This document shows, in pieces, positions 1 to 5,951 of a stretch of 6,461 nucleotides of DNA. The notes beneath the pieces were generated by a model. That model ran no database searches, was not told where the DNA came from, and saw nothing but the letters and a program-made list of their open reading frames with translations. The first letter of the stretch is position 1. Each line of letters opens with the position of its first letter. Source of the stretch: Candidatus Rokuibacteriota bacterium (GTDB lineage Bacteria; Methylomirabilota; Methylomirabilia; Rokubacteriales; CSP1-6); contig QHRT01000266.1 of the NCBI GenBank assembly GCA_003220195.1, positions 1 through 6,461 on the forward strand, in the 5' to 3' direction. Both the position numbers and the translations under genes were made by a program.

Positions 1-1073
1 ACAACGGCAACCTGACCAACGCCGAAGCCTTGCGCAAGGACATGGTGCGCGATGGCGCCATCTTCCAGTCGAACTCCGACACCGAGGTGATCCTGCACCT
101 CCTGGCGCGCGCGCCGGCCGGCTCGCTCGAGGAGCAGATCCAGTACGCACTCAGGCAGGTTCAGGGCGCGTATTCGCTGGTGATCCTGACCCGGACGGCG
201 CTCTACGCCATCCGCGACGCGCACGGCTTCCGGCCTTTGACGATTGGCCGCCTCGGCGGCGCGTGGCTCGTCGCGTCGGAAACGTGCGCCATGGACCTGA
301 TGGAGGCGAAGATCGAACGCGAGGTCGAGCCGGGCGAGATCGTCGTGATCGACGACACCGGCCTTCGCTCGATCCGGGCATTTGCACCCGCCGAGCACCT
401 CCAGTGCGTCTTCGAGTACGTGTACTTCGCCCGTCCCGACTCCGTGCTCTGGGGCCGCAACGTCCATACCGTCCGGAAGGCGCTCGGCCGTCAACTCGCG
501 CGAGAGCATCCGGTGACCGCCGACATCGTCATTCCGGTCCCCGATTCCGGCACCAGCGCGGCGCTCGGGTTCTCCGAAGAGGCGGCGATCCCGTACGAGC
601 TCGGCCTCATCCGCAACCACTACGTCGGCCGGACGTTCATCGAGCCGAAGCAGGGCATCCGCCACTTCGGCGTCAAGGTGAAGCTCAACCCGGTGCGCGA
701 GATGCTGGAAGGCCGCCGCGTGGTCGTGGTGGACGACTCCATCGTGCGCGGTACGACGAGCCGCAAGATCGTGAGGATGATCCGGGGCGCCGGCGCGACG
801 GAAGTCCACGTCCGGATCTCGTCACCGCCGATCCACTGGCCCTGCTACTACGGGATCGACACGCCGACGCGGAAGGAGCTGATCGCGGCGAGCCACGACG
901 TCGAGGAGATCCGGCGCTATCTCGCCGCCGATTCCCTCGGCTACCTTTCGCTGGACGGGATGCTGAAGGCCACGGGGTCGGACCCCGCGAACTTCTGCCA
1001 CGCCTGCTTCACTGGCGGCTACAAGGTCGGCATCGGCCCCGAACCCGATCAGCAGCTCCCGCTGTTCGGTTGA
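1..1073 (+). CDS. purF: Amidophosphoribosyltransferase (PurF), 3' part; 5' end outside window
   Basis: PurF makes 5-phosphoribosylamine from PRPP and glutamine, the committed step of de novo purine synthesis in the cytosol. The reading frame is already open at base 3, and 356 residues are present. The glutaminase N-terminus with its nucleophilic Cys lies upstream; the first visible residues, NGNLTNA, are the glutaminase-domain motif near residue 100 of family members. The phosphoribosyltransferase domain is complete, with the PRPP-binding motif VVVVDDSIVRGTTS at 720-761. Four Cys match the ligands of the 4Fe-4S cluster in Bacillus-type PurF: codons 405 (QCVFEYVYFARPDS context), 843 (CYYGID) and 996 and 1005 (FCHACF). 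The protein should therefore be the iron-sulfur, oxygen-sensitive type. The C-terminus ends shortly after the last Cys pair, as expected. purN follows after a 17-base gap. I am confident of the function; the true start cannot be seen. Confidence 0.97.
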   Translation, partial: NGNLTNAEALRKDMVRDGAIFQSNSDTEVILHLLARAPAGSLEEQIQYALRQVQGAYSLVILTRTALYAIRDAHGFRPLTIGRLGGAWLVASETCAMDLMEAKIEREVEPGEIVVIDDTGLRSIRAFAPAEHLQCVFEYVYFARPDSVLWGRNVHTVRKALGRQLAREHPVTADIVIPVPDSGTSAALGFSEEAAIPYELGLIRNHYVGRTFIEPKQGIRHFGVKVKLNPVREMLEGRRVVVVDDSIVRGTTSRKIVRMIRGAGATEVHVRISSPPIHWPCYYGIDTPTRKELIAASHDVEEIRRYLAADSLGYLSLDGMLKATGSDPANFCHACFTGGYKVGIGPEPDQQLPLFG

Positions 1074-1090
1074 GAGGTCGTGACGCGCAC

Positions 1091-1669
1091 GTGAACGAGC
1101 CGCTGCGCGTGGGCGTGCTAGCGTCCGGTCGGGGCTCGAACCTGGGCGCCATTCTGGACGCCTGCGCGCGGCTAGAGTTCCCGGCTCGGGTGGTCGTCGT
1201 CATCAGCGATCGGGAGCGCGCCGCGGTGCTCGACCGGGCCCGGGCCGCCGGCGTTCCGGCCGTGTTCGTCAATCCCAAGGATTTCGCGGATCGTGAGGAG
1301 TTCGACCTGGCACTGGTGCGGGAGCTCGAGCGCCATCGGGTCGGGCTCGTCTGCCACGCCGGCTACATGCGGATTCTGTCGGCGCCGTACGTCCAAGCCT
1401 TCACCGGCCGCGCGCTGAACATCCATCCGTCCTTGCTTCCGGCATTTCCGGGATTGCACGCCCAGCAGCAGGCGCTCGATCACGGCGCCAAGGTGTCGGG
1501 TGCGACGGTGCTCCAGGCGTGCGTGCCCGTGCTCGAGACCGATACGGAAGAGACGCTGTCCGCGCGCATTCTCGCCGAGGAGCACCGCCTGTACCCCGAA
1601 GCGATTCGGCTGTTCGCGCTGGGGAAGCTGGCGCTGCAGGGCCGGCGAGTCGTGGTCGACGTGTCGTGA
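1091..1669 (+). CDS. purN: Phosphoribosylglycinamide formyltransferase (PurN) with an internal in-frame gap
   Basis: PurN transfers a formyl group from 10-formyltetrahydrofolate to GAR, the third step of purine synthesis. The 192-residue product opens with the family N-terminus (VGVLASGRGSNLGAI) and has AGYMRILS followed by NIHPSLLP, which supplies catalytic Asn110 and His112 (N106 and H108 in E. coli). The C-terminal part (LETDTEETLSARIL, then EEHRLYPEAI) is typical. The segment between GATV (ending at residue 140) and LQACVPV is missing: E. coli PurN has 13 residues there, HFVTDELDGGPVI, including catalytic Asp144. The frame is kept, so no stop arises. The enzyme is probably inactive or badly impaired if the sequence is correct. 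The GTG start at 1091 is chosen because it directly precedes the conserved N-terminus. A purine-rich GAGAGG at 1072-1077 lies 13 bases upstream, which is rather far for a Shine-Dalgarno site. The stop overlaps the purH GTG by 4 bases. Confidence 0.93.
   Translation: MNEPLRVGVLASGRGSNLGAILDACARLEFPARVVVVISDRERAAVLDRARAAGVPAVFVNPKDFADREEFDLALVRELERHRVGLVCHAGYMRILSAPYVQAFTGRALNIHPSLLPAFPGLHAQQQALDHGAKVSGATVLQACVPVLETDTEETLSARILAEEHRLYPEAIRLFALGKLALQGRRVVVDVS
1508..1513 (+). other. Junction of an apparent 39-base in-frame deletion in purN
   Basis: Codons for Val140 (GTG, 1508-1510) and Leu141 (CTC, 1511-1513) are adjacent here. In E. coli PurN the matching Val136 and Leu150 are separated by 13 residues, HFVTDELDGGPVI. 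In G+C-rich relatives the segment would typically begin with GTG-CAC and end with GTG-CTC, so slippage between short GTGC repeats could give exactly this junction. That mechanism is inferred; only the missing motif is seen. A sequencing or assembly error is the main alternative. Confidence 0.8.
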
Positions 1670-3270
1670 CGAGCCCGCGTCCGTCGCTGGCAGCTGCCGT
1701 TCGCCGCGCGCTGATCAGCGCCCACGACAAGACCGCTCTCGCCGAGTTCGCGCGCGGGCTCGCGGCGCTCGGCGTCGAGATCCTGTCGACCGGGGGAACG
1801 GCGAAGCTCCTGCGCGATGCCGGCGTGCGCGTGCGCGACGTGTCCGACGTCACCGTGTTCCCGGAGATCCTGGACGGACGCGTCAAGACGCTCCACCCGA
1901 GGATCCACGGAGGGATCCTCGCGCGGCGGGATCTGCCCGATCATCTCGCAACCATCGAGCGTCACGGCATCGAGCCGATCGACCTGGTCGTCATCGGGCT
2001 GTATCCGTTCGAGGCGACGATCGCGCGGCCAGGGGTGACGCTTCCGGAAGCGATCGAGCAGATCGACGTCGGCGGCCCGGCGATGATCCGCGCGGCGGCC
2101 AAGAACCACGCGAGTGTTGGCGTGGTGACCGCTCCGTCGCAGTACGGACTCGTGCTGGCGGAGCTGCGCGCGCACGGAGCGCTGACGGACGAGACACGCG
2201 CCGCCCTGGCGCGCGATGCGTTCCGGCGCACCGCCGAATACGACGCCGCGATCGCCGCGTACCTCTCCGGGCACGCCGCGTCGGAAGCGGGTGACAGCGC
2301 CGAGACGTTTCCCGCCGGTCGACGGCTGGATCTCGCTCGGGTCCTGAGCCTTCGTTACGGTGAAAATCCGCATCAGGCGGCGGCGTTCTATCGCTCGAGC
2401 GGCGGGGCGGCGACCGGCCTCGCGGCCATGAGCCAGCTTCACGGGCCCGAGCTCGGGTACAACAACCTGCTCGACTTCTCGGCCGCGCTCGGGCTCGTCG
2501 GCGAATTCACGGAGCCGGCCGCCGTCGTGATCAAGCATACGAATCCGTGTGGCGCCGCCGTCGGCCGCTCGGTCGGCGAGGCGATGGTGAAGGCGAAGGC
2601 GTCCGATCCCGTGTCGATCTACGGCGGCATCATCGGCGTCAACCGAATCCTCGACACGGACGTCGTCCGCGCGCTCGCCGGCATCTTCGTCGAGATCCTG
2701 TTCGCGCCGGCGTTTGCCGACGACGCGCTCGACGAATTGCGCCGCACCAAAAAACGATGCCGCGTCTTCCAGGTCGCGTCCGACCGCGGCACGGCGGGTC
2801 CGGGCACGATCGAATACCGCAGCGTGCGCGGCGGTCTCCTCGCCCAGACTCCCGACGACGTCGACCTGGACGAGAAGACGCTGAAGGTCGTGTCACGGCG
2901 AGCGCCGACCGGGGCCGAGATGCGGGCGCTCCGCTTCGCGTGGCGCGTCGCCAAGCACGCGAAGTCCAATGCGATCGTGCTGACGACCGGGGATCAGGTG
3001 ATCGGGATCGGCGCCGGGCAGATGAACCGGCTCGACTCCGCACGGCTCGCCCTGTCGCGCGCGCGGGACGCCGGCCTCGAGCCGCGTGGCGCGGTCGCCG
3101 CGTCCGACGCGTTCTTTCCATTCCGTGACGGGCTCGACGTCCTCGCGCAGGCGGGCGCCACGGCCGTGATCCATCCCGGCGGATCGTTGCGCGACGACGA
3201 GGTGGTCGCCGCGGCCGACGAGCACGACGTGGCGATGGTCGTCACCGGTCTCCGACACTTCCGGCACTGA
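1666..3270 (+). CDS. purH: Bifunctional AICAR formyltransferase / IMP cyclohydrolase (PurH)
   Basis: PurH formylates AICAR with 10-formyltetrahydrofolate and cyclises FAICAR to IMP, the last two steps of the pathway. The product has 534 residues, a usual length. The N-terminal cyclohydrolase (MGS-like) domain, about residues 1-205, has SAHDKTAL, ILSTGGTAKLL, VKTLHPRIHGGIL with Lys74, LYPF with Tyr113, QIDVGG with Asp134 and AAAKNH with Lys146; these match the active-site Lys66, Tyr104, Asp125 and Lys137 of human ATIC. The formyltransferase domain has LRYGENPHQAAAFY, the catalytic pair Lys290-His291 in KHTNPCG, KSNAIVL, GIGAGQMNRLDS and DAFFPF, and ends in the standard TGLRHFRH. Two motifs deviate: GLYPF instead of NLYPF (Gly111), and SIYGG instead of the common SAFGG. 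The GTG start at 1666 overlaps the purN stop (GTGA) and has no clear Shine-Dalgarno site, so coupling to purN is likely. The stop overlaps the next ATG by one base. Confidence 0.97.
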   Translation: MTSPRPSLAAAVRRALISAHDKTALAEFARGLAALGVEILSTGGTAKLLRDAGVRVRDVSDVTVFPEILDGRVKTLHPRIHGGILARRDLPDHLATIERHGIEPIDLVVIGLYPFEATIARPGVTLPEAIEQIDVGGPAMIRAAAKNHASVGVVTAPSQYGLVLAELRAHGALTDETRAALARDAFRRTAEYDAAIAAYLSGHAASEAGDSAETFPAGRRLDLARVLSLRYGENPHQAAAFYRSSGGAATGLAAMSQLHGPELGYNNLLDFSAALGLVGEFTEPAAVVIKHTNPCGAAVGRSVGEAMVKAKASDPVSIYGGIIGVNRILDTDVVRALAGIFVEILFAPAFADDALDELRRTKKRCRVFQVASDRGTAGPGTIEYRSVRGGLLAQTPDDVDLDEKTLKVVSRRAPTGAEMRALRFAWRVAKHAKSNAIVLTTGDQVIGIGAGQMNRLDSARLALSRARDAGLEPRGAVAASDAFFPFRDGLDVLAQAGATAVIHPGGSLRDDEVVAAADEHDVAMVVTGLRHFRH

Positions 3271-4163
3271 TGGACCGACCGGGCGAGCGAATCTACGGGC
3301 TCCGCGAGATCGTGCGCATCCTGACGCTGACACCGCGACGGTCGGCGCAGCTGAAGCGTCTCGGCCTCCTCCACGGCGACGCCGGCTATACGTTCCGTGA
3401 CCTGCTGGCGCTCAGAGCGGCAGGGTCGCTGCTCGACGCCGGCGCCACGGTCCGGCAGATCCGTCAGGCGCTCACCTCGATGCACGCGCTCGACAAGAGC
3501 CTCGAGTCTCCGCTCGCCGAGTTGCGTTTCGTGCGCGACGGGCAACGCCTGCTTGCCCAGTCCGATCAGGTGCGCTTCGATCCGCGCTCGGGGCAGACGG
3601 TGCTCGATCTCGACCAGGGCGGGCTTCGCGAGGCCGCCGACGCGACGCTCGTGACGGGACTCGTGCGACCGCTGGTGCGGCCGAACGAGCACGTCGAGGA
3701 CTGGTTCGATCGCGCCAGCGAGCTCGAGGCCGACCCCGCGCACTGGGACGAGGCGATCGCCGCCTACCGACGCGTCATCGCGATCGACCCGACGTATGCG
3801 GCGGCGCGCAACAACCTCGGGCTCTTGTTGCACCGCATGGGACAGTACGAGGAGGCGCAGCGCGCCTACGCGGCCGCGCTGGAACAGGATCCCCGGCTGT
3901 GCGAGGCCGCGTACAACCTGGGTTCGCTCTCGGAGGACCTGAGCGACGTGGCGGCGGCGATCAAGTTCTACCGGCACGCGCTCGAATTGTCGCCCGACTA
4001 CGCCGACGCGCACTTCAACCTGGCCGGCGTCCTGGCGCGGGCCGGGCACGCTGACGAGGCGAGTCGACACTGGCGCCGGTACCTCGAACTGGACTCCGGC
4101 AGCCCGTGGGCGCGCATCGCCCGGGCGCACCTCGAGATCGTCGAGCCTCCCACGGCGCCATGA
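3270..4163 (+). CDS. MerR-like helix-turn-helix protein with C-terminal TPR repeats; function unknown
   Basis: A 297-residue protein with no named counterpart that I recognise. Residues 8-72 resemble a MerR-family DNA-binding domain: a helix-turn-helix (IYGLREIVRILTLTPRR), the GLL turn, a GYTFRDLLALR stretch equivalent to the GYR-Y wing, and DAGATVRQIRQAL matching the usual G-sl-eIr helix. The aromatic residues before GLL are missing. Residues 80-115 form a probable beta-rich linker (RFVRDGQRLL, then RFDPRSGQTVLDLD). Residues 143-277 hold about four TPR units, shown by W-EAIAAYRRVIAIDP, YEEAQRAYAAALEQDP, AAIKFYRHALELSPDYADAHFNL and ADEASRHWRRYLELD. No signal peptide or membrane segment is seen, and there is no Cys or His pattern for a metal-sensing MerR regulator. 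The ATG at 3270 shares one base with the purH stop, and its own stop overlaps the purE start (ATGA). It is thus embedded in the purine operon and could be a regulator or scaffold, which is inference only. Confidence 0.88.
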   Translation: MDRPGERIYGLREIVRILTLTPRRSAQLKRLGLLHGDAGYTFRDLLALRAAGSLLDAGATVRQIRQALTSMHALDKSLESPLAELRFVRDGQRLLAQSDQVRFDPRSGQTVLDLDQGGLREAADATLVTGLVRPLVRPNEHVEDWFDRASELEADPAHWDEAIAAYRRVIAIDPTYAAARNNLGLLLHRMGQYEEAQRAYAAALEQDPRLCEAAYNLGSLSEDLSDVAAAIKFYRHALELSPDYADAHFNLAGVLARAGHADEASRHWRRYLELDSGSPWARIARAHLEIVEPPTAP

Positions 4164-4684
4164 CGAGCGAGACGCGTCCGGTCAGGGTCGGGATCGTCCT
4201 CGGCAGTGACTCCGACCTGGACGTCATGCGCGACACCGTCGACGTACTGGACGCGCTCGGTGTTGGCAGCGAGGTCGTCGTGACGTCGGCTCACCGGACT
4301 CCGAAACGGACCGAAGAGTACGCGATGTCGGCGCACGGTCGTGGCCTCGGCGTGCTGATCGCCGCGGCCGGTGGCGCCGCCGCCTTGCCCGGCGTGCTGG
4401 CGGCGCTCTCGCCGCTGCCCGTCGTCGGCGTGCCGATCGCCGCGACGCCGCTCGGCGGGATGGACGCGCTGCTCGCCATCGTGCAGATGCCGCCCGGTGT
4501 TCCGGTTGCCACTGTGGCCATCGGAAAATGGGGAGCGCGGAACGCCGCGATTCTCGCCGCGCAGATCCTGGCGGTCGGCGACGCGGCGCTCGGGGAGCGG
4601 CTTGCGGCGTATCGCCGGCGGCTCGCGGACGACGTGGAGGAACGTGCGCGCCGCGTCACCGAGCAGATGAAGTCCCGCACCTGA
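4160..4684 (+). CDS. purE: N5-carboxyaminoimidazole ribonucleotide mutase (PurE, class I)
   Basis: Class I PurE converts N5-CAIR, made by PurK, to CAIR in purine synthesis and normally works as a cytosolic octamer. The 174-residue product has the phosphate-binding GSDSDLDVM, the SAHRTP motif with catalytic His45, the class I GGAA-LPG loop, and IVQMPPGVPVATVAIGKWGARNAAILAAQIL. Numbering matches E. coli PurE exactly through this region. The loop reads GGAAALPG, so residue 75 is Ala (GCC at 4382-4384), whereas class I enzymes nearly always have His there (GGAAHLPG). The loop does not resemble the class II GRSN motif, so a class II AIR carboxylase is unlikely. No purK follows, although class I PurE needs one; it must lie elsewhere in the genome if the route is complete. 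The ATG at 4160 overlaps the upstream stop by four bases and lacks an obvious Shine-Dalgarno site. Confidence 0.96.
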   Translation: MTSETRPVRVGIVLGSDSDLDVMRDTVDVLDALGVGSEVVVTSAHRTPKRTEEYAMSAHGRGLGVLIAAAGGAAALPGVLAALSPLPVVGVPIAATPLGGMDALLAIVQMPPGVPVATVAIGKWGARNAAILAAQILAVGDAALGERLAAYRRRLADDVEERARRVTEQMKSRT

Positions 4685-5289
4685 CGAACGTCTCCATTCC
4701 GGTCGATCCCGTGACGCCCGCCCCGGACGCGCTGGCGCGTGCCGCGGATGTCCTTCGCCGCGGCGGGCTGGTCGCGTTCCCGACCGAGACCTTCTACGGC
4801 CTTGGCGCCGCGGCGCTCGATCGGTCTGCGGTCCGAAGAGTGTTCGCACTGAAGGGGCGACCGGCGTCGAGCCCGTTGCTCGTGCTCGTCGACGGCCTCC
4901 CGATGGCCGAGCGGATTGCGGTCATTCCCGCGACCGCCAGGCCATTGATCGCTCGACACTGGCCGGGCGCGCTGACGCTGGTCTTCGCGGCGCGGGACGT
5001 GGTGCCGGAGGAACTGACCGCATCGACTGGCAAGGTCGGCGTGCGATTCTCCAGCCATCCGGTGGCCTCGGGCCTCGTGCACGCGCTCGGCGACCCGGTC
5101 ACCGCGCCGAGCGCCAACCTCTCGGGTCGCGCGCCGCCGACCGACGCCGCCTCGGTCGCGCAGGATTTCGGTGGCACGATCGAGGTGATTCTCGACGCCG
5201 GTGAGACCGCGGGCGGATTGCCGTCCACGGTCCTCGACGTGACGGTCGATCCACCACGAGTCATCCGGCCGGGAGCCGTGAAAGTATGA
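4681..5289 (+). CDS. tsaC: L-threonylcarbamoyladenylate synthase (TsaC/YrdC, single domain)
   Basis: This enzyme makes threonylcarbamoyl-AMP from threonine, bicarbonate and ATP, the first step of t6A37 modification of ANN-decoding tRNAs; the TsaBDE proteins complete it. The YrdC fold is evident: GLVAFPTETFYGLG, ALKGRPASSPLLVLV with Lys58, RHWPGALTLVF, TAPSANLSG, STVLDV and VIRPGAV. At about 200 residues it is the short TsaC form without the Sua5 C-terminal domain. The start is uncertain. No ATG, GTG or TTG precedes the family-typical N-terminus (IPVDP-TPAPDALARAA). CTG at 4681 overlaps the purE stop as CTGA, like other junctions in this cluster, and gives LTNVSIPVDP, with Leu read as Met; I prefer it. 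A conventional caller would pick GTG at 4711, giving 192 residues and losing part of that conserved stretch. The stop overlaps a 12-codon mini-ORF leading to mobA. Confidence 0.93.
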   Translation: MTNVSIPVDPVTPAPDALARAADVLRRGGLVAFPTETFYGLGAAALDRSAVRRVFALKGRPASSPLLVLVDGLPMAERIAVIPATARPLIARHWPGALTLVFAARDVVPEELTASTGKVGVRFSSHPVASGLVHALGDPVTAPSANLSGRAPPTDAASVAQDFGGTIEVILDAGETAGGLPSTVLDVTVDPPRVIRPGAVKV

Positions 5290-5324
5290 CGGGAAGTCGA
5301 AGGCTGCACGAGATGCGTCCGTGA
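5286..5324 (+). other. Possible 12-codon coupling mini-ORF between tsaC and mobA
   Basis: The ATG at 5286 overlaps the tsaC stop (ATGA). Its frame encodes MTGSRRLHEMRP and stops at 5322-5324, where the TGA overlaps the mobA GTG start (GTGA). A ribosome ending tsaC could thus pass through this leader and restart at mobA. There is no evidence that it is translated, and such alignment can arise by chance. Apart from this, the 31-base gap holds only a weak GAG at 5310-5312, eight bases before the mobA start. Confidence 0.25.
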
Positions 5325-5944
5325 TCGTCACCGGCGTCATCCAGGCCGGCGGCAAGTCGATGCGCATGGGCGGGCGACCGAAGGCGTTGCTCGAGGTCGG
5401 GGGGCGACCGATCATCGAGCGCGTCATCGCCGCCGTGGCTCCGTCCGTGAGCGACCTGCTGATCGTGACCAACACGCCGGAGCTGTATGCGCACCTCCGT
5501 CTTCGCATGATTCCCGACGTGTACCCGGATCACGGCTCGCTCGGCGGGATCTTTTCGGGACTCGAGGCCGCCGCGGGTGCGGCGGCGTTCACGATCGCGT
5601 GCGACATGCCGTTCGTCCATCCGGACGTCGTCCGACTCATCGTCCGGCGCGCCGGTGAGGCGGACGTCGTCCTGCCCCGGGTCGGCGAGCAGCTCGAAAC
5701 GCTTCACGCCGCGTACGCGAAGACGTGCCTGCCGCACATCGAGTCCCGTCTGCGCGGCGGCCGGTTCAAGATCGTCGGCTTCTTCGACGCGGTGCGCGTC
5801 ACCGAGGTCGCGGAACTCGAGGTGGCGCCCTTCGGCGATCCGGAGATCCTCTTCATGAACGTGAACACGCCGGAGGAGCTGGAGCGGGCGCGCACGATCG
5901 CCGGGGCTTCCGGCGGCGCGGGCGTTCCGCGTCATCGGGCGTGA
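5321..5944 (+). CDS. mobA: Molybdenum cofactor guanylyltransferase (MobA)
   Basis: MobA transfers GMP from GTP to Mo-molybdopterin, giving the guanine dinucleotide cofactor used by DMSO-reductase-family enzymes such as formate dehydrogenases and nitrate reductases. The 207-residue product has the nucleotidyltransferase signature AGGKSMRMGG-PK with Lys21 (Lys25 in E. coli), GSLGGIFSGLEAA, the metal-binding CDMP (Asp95), a PLHA-like ETLHAAY segment, and NVNTPEEL near the C-terminus. The last two motifs favour MobA over other NTP-transferases such as IspD, CofC or the xanthine dehydrogenase-type MocA. The GTG at 5321 is the only start that keeps the complete N-terminal strand (IVTGVIQAGG). mobB and the moa and moe genes are not in view, so its link to the neighbours appears to be co-transcription only. 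thiI starts 7 bases after its stop. Confidence 0.93.
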   Translation: MIVTGVIQAGGKSMRMGGRPKALLEVGGRPIIERVIAAVAPSVSDLLIVTNTPELYAHLRLRMIPDVYPDHGSLGGIFSGLEAAAGAAAFTIACDMPFVHPDVVRLIVRRAGEADVVLPRVGEQLETLHAAYAKTCLPHIESRLRGGRFKIVGFFDAVRVTEVAELEVAPFGDPEILFMNVNTPEELERARTIAGASGGAGVPRHRA

Positions 5945-5951
5945 CCTTCCG

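Noticed and set aside
1042..1071. Imperfect hairpin over the last codons of purF (CAGC paired with GCTG plus outer pairs, 7-base loop)
   Set aside because: It has a mismatch and a bulge, lies inside coding sequence, and no T-run follows, so it is not an intrinsic terminator. It is more likely a by-product of G+C-rich coding.
263..1090. Open frame running upstream of purN across purF
   Set aside because: It is Arg/Pro/Gly-rich out-of-frame translation of purF. The recognisable PurN sequence begins only at 1091.
1080..1094. Four-codon ORF (GTG to TGA) whose stop overlaps the purN GTG
   Set aside because: It is too short to distinguish from chance, and the purine-rich GAGAGG is only two bases from its start.
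1519..1665. N-terminal extension of PurH inside purN
   Set aside because: The frame is open, but the product there is Arg-rich and unlike PurH. The family N-terminus begins just after the GTG at 1666, which overlaps the purN stop.
4291..5508. Long minus-strand open frame (about 405 codons), with similar ones at 2994-4130 and 1480-2538
   Set aside because: These lie antisense to well-identified genes, have Arg-rich low-complexity products, and are expected where codon third positions are mostly G or C.
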